Assembly: GCA_029204225.1 (NCBI GenBank)
Contig: CM055092.1
Coordinates: 19,840,070 to 19,904,069, forward strand
Direction: 5' to 3'
DNA length: 64,000 nucleotides
Origin: Diphasiastrum complanatum
Taxonomy: Eukaryota; Streptophyta; Lycopodiopsida; Lycopodiales; Lycopodiaceae
Under the pieces are notes generated by a model. That model searched no databases. It had not been told where the DNA came from and saw only the letters and a list, made by a program, of their open reading frames with translations. Below, in pieces: positions 10,636-21,379 of this stretch (positions are counted from its first letter, which is position 1; each line of letters opens with the position of its first letter). The position numbers and the translations under genes are program-made.

Positions 10636-11341
10636 TGTAAGTCCAACCCGATGATCACATAGTTATTTAATTAATTAGAAAGTCAATAAAAGTACTTTGG
10701 GCCTTTTTGAGGGACTTTTAATGTCAAAATGTCGAGTTAGTGAATAAAGTTGGGACTCCCACCAAAATTGTTTCAAACTCAAATTCAAATTGGTTCCCTC
10801 CAATTTTGAAATGGATTCCCACTCTTTTTTAAGTTTGAATAGTTAGGGAGGTAAAAATGGACCAAGAGGATTTTGAGACCAAGGTCCTCCTCTCTACTAT
10901 AAATAGGGGCAAACTCAAGTTGCTCCTCATGTTCATATCCTCATTTCAATACAAGCAGATTGGTTCTCTTATGGAATGGATTTGTGAATGTCCTTGGTCT
11001 CTATCTCTTTTCCTCCATCTCTCATGCTTTTGTTGTGTTTGCTAATTGTTGGATCTGAATGTATTTCGAATTGCTATTTCTTATGCCTTTTGTAAGAGAG
11101 AAAGGGAGAGAGAGAAAGAGTAAGCTATCTTCATTGTGGAACGTAGTGTTAATTGTGCAGTGTTAACGCTTAGGATTAATGGATGTTAGAGTTAGATGTG
11201 GATCTTCCATTCATGCTGAAATCTGAGATATGCTATCGCTCTCATGGGAACGAACCTACGCGTGACAACTAACTTCATCTCCTTGATGCTAGATTGCTTG
11301 GATCTTGGGTTGTTGATAGGCTAGGAAAGAAATCCACTACA
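10636..11341 (+). repeat. gypsy-type LTR with TATA box
   Basis: The right end ACTACA is followed by a primer-binding sequence, TTTGGCACCGTTTTCGGAG, from 11344. A strong promoter core, CTATAAATAGGGG, lies at 10897-10909. The left end is less sure; TGTAAG at 10636 would pair with the right terminus. No gag follows in frame, so this is a remnant or solo 5' end. Confidence 0.55.
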
Positions 11342-11833
11342 ATTTTGGCACCGTTTTCGGAGAGCTACACCAATTTTTCAGTTTACAGCATGTTTGTTGG
11401 ATGGTTAGCTTGCATTAGGCATCTTGTCATGGCATGAATAGTGTTAAAACTGTATTTAGGATTAGTTTGAAAGTGATTTTGCCTGATATGAGTGGATTTG
11501 CTTATTTGAAATCTAATTTGATTATTGAAAAAGAGAAGCTATTCAGTCACCATTCTTAATATCCATCTGGATCTGAGAAATTAAAAAAAACAACAAAAAT
11601 CGGTCAAATCTGTCAATTCTTGGTCAAAAGGAGGACAACTACAACAACAGTCAAGAACAATGGAATATTTTCTCCAATCGTGAAGACCGCCAAATACATA
11701 CATGATAAGGGTGCATGCAATCATGTTTTTTAACAATACAAGTTGCTTTGCAAATCAGAACTCACCGAAGAACCGACTTCGGGCTACACAAATAATGACT
11801 CTTTCTCAATATGTCCATACATGCTAATGTGTA
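11342..11833. other. no gene recognised
   Basis: Apart from the gypsy primer-binding sequence at its start, this stretch has no recognisable coding sequence. It leads into the left inverted-repeat arm, whose outer limit cannot be fixed because its partner runs off the window. Confidence 0.4.
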
Positions 11834-12522
11834 ATATAGTAATACGTCGCTCTAGTCGTAGTTCATACTTACATCGTGTACACAGGCATTGTATTCTCTA
11901 GTATAGCTAGGCCTTTGATTCGATATGTGATGGTCTTGCCTCATCATCTGAAGAAGAAGAACGTGAACTCGCCATTTGCATCAGTGCACCTTATGTGAAT
12001 GAGTGCAAATTGTGAAACTAGCTACATTGGTGTACGTCATTTTGATGATGGAGTTGTACTAGCATTCTTGGATAGTTTTGTTGATGAAAATGAAGCTTTT
12101 GGAGGTTCATTATGTCACTCATTCATGGCCAAGTCATCAAGTGTTGATGATATCTTGTCGCAAGATGGAGTTCATGGAGTTTTATGGTGAATACATGGCC
12201 AGAAAGGACAAAATTGGAGGAGACAAGCAAGCAAGTGGTCATCACTCACATTTATTGTTTGGTTGCTGTTATTTTCTAGAGAGTTCAAAGTGTTAAGCGT
12301 GGAGGAATCATTACATTTACATTCTATTTGGTTCTTCATGTTCTAGTTACTTCTTGACACATAAAATTGATGTAAAAAATACTGAAGCATCCCATGTGGA
12401 CACTATTCTCTATATCAATTATGGAAGTTACTATAAAACCATAGAAAGGAGGTCTTAACTTAGTATGGATATCATTCTTAAAATGAATCAAAGCTGTGTG
12501 GTAAAACTAGTTGAAGGGGGGT

Positions 12523-13177
12523 TGTGATAAATGTCAACTAAGTTTAGTTGAGTTAATTTGGCAATTTGGAGGCCAAAGTGAAATTTTTACTTAGAGATAC
12601 ATTTCTTAATGTCAATAAGGTCTAAAAATAGTGTAATTTCTACTTTTAACAAGTATATAAGTGGATAAGGTCGGATTTAGAGCTACTACTATTGGTAGTT
12701 GACATACATTGAAACTAGTCACTTATTTCTAGGTTTTTAATGAAGTACCTAGAAGTTGCTATTTTAGGGCAAGTGACTAAGCGGCCAAGTGACAATATGG
12801 CTGCTATAAATAGTTGTCAAAACATGGAAAAATCATGCAAATGTTCTCATTTGTATGGAGAACTTTTCTCTTTTGATTCTATGTCCATCTCTCGTGTATT
12901 TCTCTTGATATCTTTGATTTCTATGTTTAGAATGTTGATTTTATGGCTGATCTAGCTTTCACACGTGTGCAGTACTATATATTACTACTGATGTATGAAA
13001 AGGGACAATACTAAGTCATATATAAGTGTTTATAATCAGATCTTTGCGCATTTCTAGCTTCTAGAATGCATAACGTAGTGATTTCTAGAAATCTTCTAGC
13101 TATTTCTAGATGTGCAACCAAATTTGGCTAGAAATCATTGATCCACTCATGTGTTTTGGATTTGTATTTTTTTTACA
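12523..13177 (+). repeat. copia LTR, 655 bp, in left arm
   Basis: Begins TGTGATAAATGTCAAC and ends TTTTTTTTACA, and is preceded by the purine run GAAGGGGGG, a typical polypurine tract, so by position it is a 3' LTR of a plus-strand element. It has the TATA block GCTATAAATAG near 12802 and the CACACGTGTG palindrome near 12961, both shared with the copia-1 LTR. No copia polymerase is recognisable upstream. Confidence 0.7.
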
Positions 13178-16100
13178 GATACATCTACACAAATCAAAAT
13201 AAATATACATAGATCTACATCTATATCCACACAGCTTTTGGAACAACATAAATGCAATGAAAGGCTGATGTCTACACAATGCAATGAAGCTGATATTTAA
13301 CGCAATAAAAGATAGTATTGATTCAGTATGAAAATGAAACAGATGTAAATGAGTACAACAAGTTGCGGATCGAAGCCGCGTACTCTAAGCTATTTATGAG
13401 CGACTAAAATATAAGCTAGAATTAAGCGCAACTACTGATAAGCAATAAACACGCAATGTCTAAACAGATCTAAAGAACTTGATTCTTGCCCTTGGAATAG
13501 TCTTTCTTCTTGGTGTATAGAGCCATGGATATGTCTTTGTAGGTGCAAAAACAGTCTAAAAGATAGCTTATGCTAAATGTAATCACAACTTTAAGTGTTC
13601 TAATTGCCCAATAGGATCTTAAAGATTAATTCATACTCTAAAATAAGAGTACAGTCCACCGCAGAGATTAGAGATGGTTTCTGTGTGGTGCTACTGAAAT
13701 CAGATTCAATGTGAAGTATAGTTTTGAAATAAATGGAAGAGCAGTATGATATCGCGAGTTCCTCAGGCGTCAAAGATAGCCATCATCTGATCAAAAACTG
13801 AGGAGTCTTAGACGTCTGTGTTCTAATTAGAGTGAGTAAACAAGCACGATCAAACAGCAATAAAAGTGCATTCAATCACAACATGCATTCATCTACGATG
13901 TACACAGATAAAAGCAAGCTGCTACTATATTACACTGAAGCACAATCCAAATAGCAATTACAACAAAAAATGACAGTGTAATTGGGAGGCTCAAAAATGT
14001 GTCTCATGGATGGAGCAACCCATAATCTGTGCTTGGATGATCTATTTATAGACTTCATCCGTGTATTAATTACATTGAATGCTTGTCACCTAATTAGGAA
14101 AGCCGTTGTACTTGGAAGTATATGGCTTTTGTGACAACTGTACACAGTATATATACGGTCAATAATTTAGTAGTGTTGTTGGAACGTTCCTCGTTTATGT
14201 GAGACGACCTTTGGGATTTTTCTCTCTTTGCATTTTTTCCAAGAAGCCGAAGGTGCCCTAAAAAGACGATGTCTTAAAAATAGCTTAACGTATGAAAGTA
14301 GATGACCTTCAGGAATTTTCTCTCTCTTCGCATTTTTCGCAAGAAGCCGAAGGTGTGTTTAAAACAGTTAAGGTTTTTGAACTATGCAAGTGTCGCATTT
14401 CGGGGAGATGCAAAAAAACTGAAGCTTTTGAAAACATAGCGTATTTCTGCAGATTGTTGAAAAAGTAATGTCTTTCTACAAACTTGTTCTAAATGCAAGT
14501 TTTGTGGAAGTCATTGAAGATGACCAAATCTTCAATGAATTCAAGTTATTAAACTTGACATTTGAACTTTGAAATTATGACAGGATTGGTTACCCTTTGC
14601 TGGAGATCAGCTGGAAGCGTTGTAAACGTTCTTCAAATAAATTGGTTGTCTAAGTTTGATATTGCTGCAGGTATCAGATGAGCAGACGTAGATCCAAATT
14701 TGGTTTCACCTGACCCTAGATCAATGATCAATAAATATGCAAGAAGAATCATGAAATAGAGATTAGTCATTCACCAAGGAGGCAATTGTGGGCTTAATTT
14801 TCAACAACCTGCTCTACTAATGCATGACTATGCCTATCAATTTTGAACAAAACATAATGACAAAATATCACGTTCAATCTTATAGTAAATAGCTTTGAAA
14901 TTGTCAATACTACAGTGATTACATAGTCAAACAAAGTTTTGAATTATCAGACAAAAGCAATATGAGATTATGAGCTACAAAAACAATCACAAAGATGCAT
15001 ACATTCTGACGTAATATTGAATGCAATAAAGGATTTATTGATTCAAAATAAAATAGATGATGATGAGCACAAGACAATTGTGGATAGAAACCATGTACTC
15101 GAAGCTATCTTTGAGCAACTGATGAATCTGTCTGAATTACGATTATGATGATTAGCAGTAAGCGATGATAGCCAAAAAGAACTAAGCTAGAATGCTCAAG
15201 AGTGTTCAAGCTTGAAAGCTTGAGAGAGCTGCTACAAATAACTTCAATGCTTGCATGTATAAAAAACTCTAAATTCTAAGTAGATCTTGTTCAGTATAAC
15301 TGCCATCATACTTTGCATCGTGTTACTTGTTTGGGGATTGTGGTGCTTGCATACAACAAATCAGACATGAGACAATTGTGAGTTTACAAAGACAGAGAAA
15401 TGTGGCGAGAGTGAGAGACAACACGAATTCAATAAACAGAACCATTCTAATAAGTTCTAGCTCCATGCCTCTTCAATAATTTGAGAATGGTATGTAGATT
15501 TTTTTGACACATTCATACTCGTCTTGGTGGGAGACCATTATAGCATCAATTTTTACACGTATCAAATAAATTGTGATTAGAATATTAATAAATAAGCACA
15601 TCAATTTATTAACATAATAACATAAAACCAAAATATTGAATGCCATAAATGTCAAATTGTGCTTATATAAGCACATACAAAATAAGTATGAAAATGTCCC
15701 ATGTCACAACTAGTAGGGGATTTTTGTGAATTAAGGCCATTTAGAATCTGGCCAAGTATGTAATATAGATCGTAAGTATGTTAAGTCCTAATCATTGTGG
15801 GATGAAATAAAGTTGTCATCACATTGTCGTGATGTGCTAGTAGTGGAGAACTTGAAGCGACTACAGACGAAAATGAGTAGTTCAATTACAGGAAGGTGCA
15901 GGGCTTTGTGATTGTTTATGATCAGTCGCAAACATGTGCATATAAATGGTTGCTTTGGCCAATTAAAGTGGTTGTTATTAGGTTGTTAGACTGTGCATTG
16001 ATAGATGTTTAAGGCTGGAAGCTATTGTAATGTTGCTACCTACCTGCTTTGACTTATTGTACTGCCAATAGCAAGAGGAATTTCCTTGCATAAGACCTTT

Positions 16101-16377
16101 TTGGAAGAAATTGTTCAAGTATAGTGATGGCATTTGTACTGAGAATGTTTCTTTTAATATAGAAGATAAATGTTCCATGTTATTGATTTGGTTGCAAAAT
16201 ACATTGTTGGATTGTTTCAATTTAGTATCTTAGTTGTTGAGGTTACCTTTGAATGCAAAAGGTATTTTTACCTCTTATAGAATGAACAATTAAAAACCAT
16301 CTTAGGTGATGTTCGTAGATAATCAAAGTCATCCCTAATACCTTTGTGGTTTTGTTGTCAGTGTGATCAGGTCACAT

Positions 16378-16890
16378 AGTTATTATGGATAATATTGGTT
16401 TTCAACTTTGGGTGGAATTTCCAATTATTACTGACAATCTAATCATAATGTCTTTTAGAGCTAGTAGTTCAAATCCTATATATTTCACCGTGGTTCATGG
16501 CTTGGATATCGTACGTGGGTCGTAGTTGGACATCTACATTTCAATGAATTAAAGGGAAGAAACATGATGATCCTGATATGCATATACACCAATTTTTGGC
16601 TGTGTTAGGCTAATCATGACACGAAGGATATTTTTAAAAATTGGAATTATAACCAACTACTTTGAAAGGTAATGCTTTGCAATGGTATTTACAATATGGG
16701 CTACAAGAATTTCAGGTTTACAATGATTTTAAGCATGGTTTTTTTATGCATTATAGAAAGGAGCATTAAAATGAGGAGATTGTTGATAAATTGCAAGCCA
16801 TTAAGAAGTGGAAGAAGGAGGATGTGTTAGCTTATATACAATATTTTACAGTGTTGGAGAAGCGACTACAAGAACTATTGTTGGACTTGA
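16378..16890 (+). pseudogene. gypsy-type gag fragment in left arm
   Basis: Plus-strand pieces match the retrotransposon gag core: DDPDMHIHQFLAVLG, PTTLKGNALQWYLQYGLQEF, NEEIVDKLQAIKKWKKEDVL and AYIQYFTVLEKRLQELLLDL. Several stops and frameshifts interrupt it, including a TAG after LLLDLK where CAG fits. It is the mirror copy of 58219-58743. Confidence 0.6.
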
Positions 16891-16894
16891 AATA

Positions 16895-17400
16895 GGTCTC
16901 GTTGTTGGTACCCTTCGTGAGGAGTTCCCACAAGAAGAGGAATTTGACTCGAAGGAAATTCATAAGCATATGAGCTTGTGGATTAGACATCGTCATGATA
17001 TAGCACGACGAGCTTATAGGGACAGGCAATCCAAACCCCACTGGTGTTCAAGGTCTGATTGGAACAATGTAAAAAACGATGAAAGAACACTAGATAAATA
17101 CAAAATTCAAAGAGATGTCGCGGCCACTAGGATGCATGGAATAGACAACCCTAAGTTGGGCTTGAGCAGATAGGCGAGCTTGGAAGCAAGCATGGTAAGT
17201 GAATCTAAACTACTCTTATAGTTTGTCTTTGATTTCATGTGATTCCCTTTTACATCATGCATATGACTAGCTGCTCCAACCTAGCCTTAAACTAATCCCA
17301 ACTTAAATTGAATGGATAGTTGGCAGACTATGGACATCTACCAACCAAAGAAGAGTACGACTTTGCCTTTAGGTAATCATACGAGGCATTAGACGATAAA
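16895..17400 (+). pseudogene. two-exon gene-like fragment of unknown family (left copy)
   Basis: An open frame runs EEFPQEEEFDSKEIHKHMSL, WIRHRHDIARRAYRDRQSKP and RTLDKYKIQRDVAATRMHGI, to EASM near 17190. There it meets a donor-like GTAAGT. After about 130 bases an acceptor-like ATAG precedes LADYGHLPTKEEYDFAFR. This looks like two exons of one gene with an intron between. I do not recognise the family; the charged, His/Arg-rich sequence would suit a transposase-associated protein. A stop precedes the putative donor, and the mirror copy (57750-58240) has the same layout. Confidence 0.4.
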
Positions 17401-17745
17401 CTGAAAAATTTCTTTGAAACTTTAAATTGTGTATTTTTCATATATTATTGTTGTAAAACACGTACGCTTTTACTCTTAACCATTAATATAATCAATCATT
17501 AAATACTAATGTGTTTTGTTTGCCTGTTTTCATGTAGAGTGGACGTCATGACGACGAGTAGATTACGTTTTTTATATACATTTTAGTTCATCTTGTAAGT
17601 TAGAGAGTCTGTGAAAGCAGCAATTTTGTGCTACATTGATTGACACTTTCAATATATTTATTATTGCAATTGATCACAAAATTGTTATTGGTTTTGTATG
17701 TCAGATTCTGAAATATGAGCAATGTCGTAATCCAAAATGTGCAAT

Positions 17746-18221
17746 GTCGTAACTAACTAGAAATTGCGAAACTTTGTGCAATGTCGGATTTTTAAAAAGT
17801 AATACGATAAGATATTGCAATTCATAATGTGAATTAAGTAATGTAAGTATAGAAAGTACCTTATGCTTGTCTCGAGGAACTAAATCTCTGCATATTCTTA
17901 GAGGTTTACAGATCAAAAGGTCTTGCTTACGACATAAGAATTTCACCAATTCTATTGTGAGTCACAAAGCCTCAAATGCAGATCAAGATTAGAGTTAGCT
18001 TGATTGCTTTCAAATCTTTGCATGGGAAACTCTTCGACATAACCCTATTCATTGCTATTTTTCTAAAAGATCATCCACTCCACACACTCAAGATTGTACA
18101 TGCTTTTGCATTACAAATGTGCCACCTTCAATAGGCACATGTGACCTAAGCCATCATGTGAAAGCTCGAGATGAGAAAGTATTTGATTTTAAAAACTGAA
18201 AAAAAATGTTGCCAAATTGCT
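17746..18221. other. no gene recognised
   Basis: Single-copy-looking sequence just inside the left arm. The minus strand has an open stretch into the arm but no recognisable domain. Confidence 0.4.
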
Positions 18222-18242
18222 CTATTTATGCTTGAAGAACAT

Positions 18243-18491
18243 GCATGCCACCATACCGCCAAAAATCCTCAACCGTGGAAAAGGTGTAAACAGGGCGTAG
18301 CGAGCTGCCCCAAGCGCTGCCCTGGATTTAGGGTCTGGTTTGTCAAACCATAACGTCCACGCATTCTCCAAAGGATGCGTCTTGCTCTTGCTCACATCTA
18401 ACTCTGTACCACTGTCCTCCTGCGGTGGCTGCTGCTGCTCTTCTTGCCCTTTAGTTCCCTCTTGCATTAGTACCACCACAGGTGCAAGCAC
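18243..18491 (-). pseudogene. eIF4E-family cap-binding protein, first-exon fragment with frameshift
   Basis: eIF4E proteins bind the mRNA 5' cap and start translation. The minus strand reads an acidic, Gln-rich N-terminus, then [20 protein letters not shown], the hallmark HPLE..W..W entry of the cap-binding fold. About four codons on, a one-base loss shifts the frame. In the shifted frame it continues [18 protein letters not shown], which matches the next conserved block, and then stops matching near 18243. The best start is the ATG at 18467. The rest of the gene (cap-slot Trp residues, C-terminus) is missing. It could be a captured first exon or the stump of a broken gene. Whether it is eIF4E or eIFiso4E cannot be settled. 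Confidence 0.8.
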
Positions 18492-19140
18492 TAGAGATCT
18501 CTCCTATTAGAGAGAGAGAGATTAGCAAAGCCGAATGAGTGAGTGAGTGAGAGAGAGACGATCGAGTGGCTTGGGTGTGTGTCTGTTTCAACGCATGTCT
18601 TAAAGAGATTTCCAGATAACGAATACAACAATGATGATAAAACTGTGAGGGCAGGGAGCGGTGGAGTGCACGAGCGGTGGATGGAGAGATGGAGGGAAGG
18701 AGGAGGGTGAGGGAGCGATGGAGGCCAGGGGGAGGGATGGCGGGAGAGGGAGCCATGGAGGGTGAGGGCAAAGGAGGGATGGATGCATGCATGCGGAGGA
18801 GGGCCACGCATCGTGTTCCCCATATATGCATCTCCTTCTCATCATTTTTTGTGAAAAAAGTGTGTATGCATCGGTGAGGGGAGGAGGATGCATGAGTCCC
18901 TCACCCAAGAACAAAACTGTACCTAAGTTTAAATAAATATATATATATATAGAGAGAGAGAGAGATATCTATAAATATATAAATATATTTTCATGTCACA
19001 TTCATGACTATGTACGGGTAAGAGGATGCACCCATGGTAGCATGAGTGCATCCTCCTACTGTATGTACTTTTTCACAAAAACTAACTAAAATTCTTAGAT
19101 GCATGCATGGGGAGGAGGATGTATGCATCACGAAAATGCA
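18492..19140. promoter_or_regulatory. possible 5' flank of the eIF4E fragment; G-rich tract
   Basis: Upstream of the eIF4E start (minus orientation) lies a CT-rich stretch (GAGAGA on plus at 18510-18556), which is common in plant 5' leaders. Then follows a strongly purine-biased tract at 18650-18800 built from GGGAGGG and GGATGGA words. On plus, 18728-18750 has four G-runs (GGGGG, GGG, GGG, GGG) with short loops, a canonical G-quadruplex pattern. 18936-18966 is an AT/AG microsatellite. Open frames here are low-complexity Pro/Ser/His products and are not called. Confidence 0.4.
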
Positions 19141-19264
19141 TACACATTCAGCTCCCACCTAGATTTGCTCCATCGCTATTAATAGTAGCAGCTCCTTTCT
19201 GCTCCATCGCTACCATCAGTAGCAGCTCTTTTTTCTCTCTTTTCACTTTGTGTTTGCACCTCTA

Positions 19265-19655
19265 CCAAGAATAGTGAGAGAGGGGTGATAGCAGGTGCCG
19301 TTGCAGCTTCGATTGAGCATTTTCTCAAGGCTGATAAGCTGGATGGAGCAGAAACTCTTGCCACATTGGAATTGCTCTGTAAAACACTAGCGGGCCGCAT
19401 AGCAATGGGTGGACATGCTCTATTTGTTCCTGCATTGGTGAGAATGGTCCTAAGGGTTTCAGATCAAGCAACAGAGTGCGCAATAGGCACGCTTTTAGCA
19501 TTTTGTAGCTCCTCACAGACTGTTCAAGAGACTGTTGTTAAAGCTGGTGTCTTCACTCATATGCTGCTACTCATCCAGAGTGACTGCACAGAAAGAGCCA
19601 AATGAAAAAACAAGGAATTTCCAAAGCTTCTGAGAGTTGATGCAAGAACATGCTC
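19265..19655 (+). pseudogene. plant U-box (PUB) protein, C-terminal ARM-repeat fragment
   Basis: Plant U-box E3 ligases end in ARM repeats that bind substrates. The plus frame reads ERGVIAGAVAASIEHFLKAD, LDGAETLATLELLCKTLAGR, ALVRMVLRVSDQATECAIGT and GVFTHMLLLIQSDCTERAK. A TGA then interrupts it, and KNKEFPKLLRVDART continues in frame, matching the usual CTERAKRKAQxLLKLLR ending; the TGA sits where Arg is expected. No U-box domain is present upstream. It is a truncated, disabled copy lying 5' to 5' with the eIF4E fragment. Confidence 0.72.
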
Positions 19656-19659
19656 AAAT

Positions 19660-20600
19660 GGAGGAGAGATTGCTAAAGGTAATGCTTTCTTAGAGCGTCT
19701 TATGTTGAGAGTTTAGTTCATAATTTTCTACTTGTGCTCTTTTAATCATGTTTTAACATCAATGAAGGGCATTTGAATCGTCTCACTTTTATGTTTTGTA
19801 GCTAGCAAAAGTTTCTAATATGAAGTTGGCTACTCTTGTTGAGACTTCGCTTACTAAATATTTGCAAAGTGATATTACGTAGCACATAATGTCATTAATA
19901 GCACTAGGCTTCACGCTTCATACGATCAAATAGTCTTGGTGTGCGTTAGCTCAAATCTTGCAAGAAATGACCGTTCAGTTTTAGATTGAGTGTGAGGACC
20001 ACACTACTTAGCACATTACAATGAGACCTCATTTGACACCAACAATATGACTAGAAATTAAGGAGCTCCTGGAATCCAAAAATAGGAAGCCTTCTTCCAT
20101 GAAAACTAAAACTTCGATTCTCCATAGATGTTTCTGGGCCAACATTTGCATCCGGGTTTAATCTCCATGATGACATCTATTTTGAAATTTTTTTGACACG
20201 TTCTGCGCACTATGCTCTAGATCGTACTATTCAGAATGCACAATACATTCCTGTCATGCTCCAAAAGCAAAGTGATCCCAAATCTATACTCAAGTGGGAG
20301 GAGCACGCAGGCCGGATTTTCTCTACTCTCAACCCTGTTCCGGATGTCCTCATTTCCACATAGGTTGAATTGATTGCCCAGTGGTCCTACTTTGCCCAAA
20401 TTTTCAATTTTCTCTTTCAGGTATGTATATCTAGTAATTTATTGTCTATAGTATATTATTACTATAGCAAATATTACACCTGCGATTATCTTACAGACAA
20501 GAACTTTGCGGTTTCATAAGTATGTTTCGGGTCTAAGAGGACGTTGCGGTTTCGTGATTACATTACGGTTCTATGGGGACGTTGCGGTTTACGTATTATT
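19660..20600. other. no gene recognised
   Basis: AT-rich, with stops in all frames. A weak open stretch near 20170-20410 lacks recognisable motifs. 20500-20590 carries GTTGCGGTTT words that resume after the hairpin-rich insert at 20605-20914. Confidence 0.4.
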
Positions 20601-20604
20601 GAAG

Positions 20605-20914
20605 GAGCCAGGCAGAGGCCATTCTGCCCGGTTAGGATTTCCAAAAATTTTTTAGGCTCGGCAAAAAAAAATGCCCGAGCCTAAAATAATTCTGCCCGGC
20701 TCCTTCCATTGCATAATGGATTTTTGGACCCTTTTTAAACCAATCCTTAGCTGCCACGTGGCAGGTGCAAGCAAAATCAGCACTAGAAAAATTTGAGACC
20801 AATCCAATGTTGCCACGTGGCAAATGGCAGGCATAATCTGCACTAATTTTTTTTAAAAAAAACAGGTGACTATTCTGCATTTTAATCTGTTAAAAAATGG
20901 GCAGAATAGTCACC
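20605..20914. repeat. hairpin-rich MITE-like insert with duplicated G-box palindromes
   Basis: Contains three inverted pairs. TAGGCTCGG at 20653-20661 pairs with CCGAGCCTA at 20675-20683. GGTGACTATTCTGC at 20865-20878 pairs perfectly with GCAGAATAGTCACC at 20901-20914. Two near-identical 59-bp units each hold a palindrome: TGCCACGTGGCA at 20752-20763 and TTGCCACGTGGCAA at 20810-20823. GTTGCGG-type sequence on both sides suggests insertion into an older repeat. No coding sequence. Confidence 0.55.
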
Positions 20915-21379
20915 AAAAATCCATTACGAATACGTTGCGGGTTGTCCATATGTGGAGGTTTAGAAAGTGTATTATGACGGGAGTTTAGGTAATCAGATTA
21001 CGAATACGGTTTGACGAGTAGATTGCAGTTTTTATAATGTATTGTTATGACTCAATGTTGTGATTCAATTAGTAGGCATGATATTGCATTGAAGAGAGTC
21101 GCCGGGTTGTAACCAATATGCGTACGACGACCCAGATTCTGGTGGTGTTAATAACCATAAAGATAATATCTAAATGACTCATAAATAATTGAGTTAAGTG
21201 GATGGTGACATACTCATCGCAACGTGTCATCTTTTGGTAAGGGGGTGTTAAACTTGTTGGTGTTCCAAAGCATTGGAATACTTTTAAGCGGTTGGAATAC
21301 TCTTCTTTTCTGCTTCTGAGCTCTTACCTTGTGAAGCACTGCAAGTATTTTCCCACAACATATTCGCAGCAAGAACACC
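20915..21379. other. presumed 5' flank or leader of gypsy-A
   Basis: No gene is seen. The position before gag suggests an LTR or leader, but I found no matching LTR on the other side, so the LTR cannot be placed. Confidence 0.3.

Larger units (their letters stand above)
11834..17745 (+). repeat. left arm of giant inverted repeat
   Basis: This 5.9-kb stretch is the reverse complement of 57383-64000. In one stretch I compared (around 16.02-16.1 kb) there was one mismatch in about 90 bases; a rough estimate is a few percent divergence. The inner end is sharp at 17745 (last shared bases GCAAT, pairing with 57383). The arm contains a copia LTR (12523-13177), diverged direct repeats, gag remnants and a gene-like fragment. 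It lacks 755 bases present in the right arm (61590-62344). Confidence 0.9.

Noticed and set aside
11999-12296. Two overlapping open frames of 63 and 72 codons in the left arm, conserved in the right arm (63573-63791)
   Set aside because: Conservation is explained by the recent arm duplication; no domain or start context supports a gene.
15473-15676. Open frame of 67 codons in both arms (also 59453-59656)
   Set aside because: Very AT-rich, hydrophobic by composition, same strand-asymmetric copy through arm duplication; no family.
18451-18914. Several overlapping minus-strand open frames rich in Pro, Ser, His and Leu
   Set aside because: They are translations of a purine/pyrimidine-biased low-complexity tract; all frames are open for composition reasons and none has a domain.
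20752-20823. G-box palindromes as an active promoter
   Set aside because: No gene starts within reach on either strand; reported as part of a repeat only.
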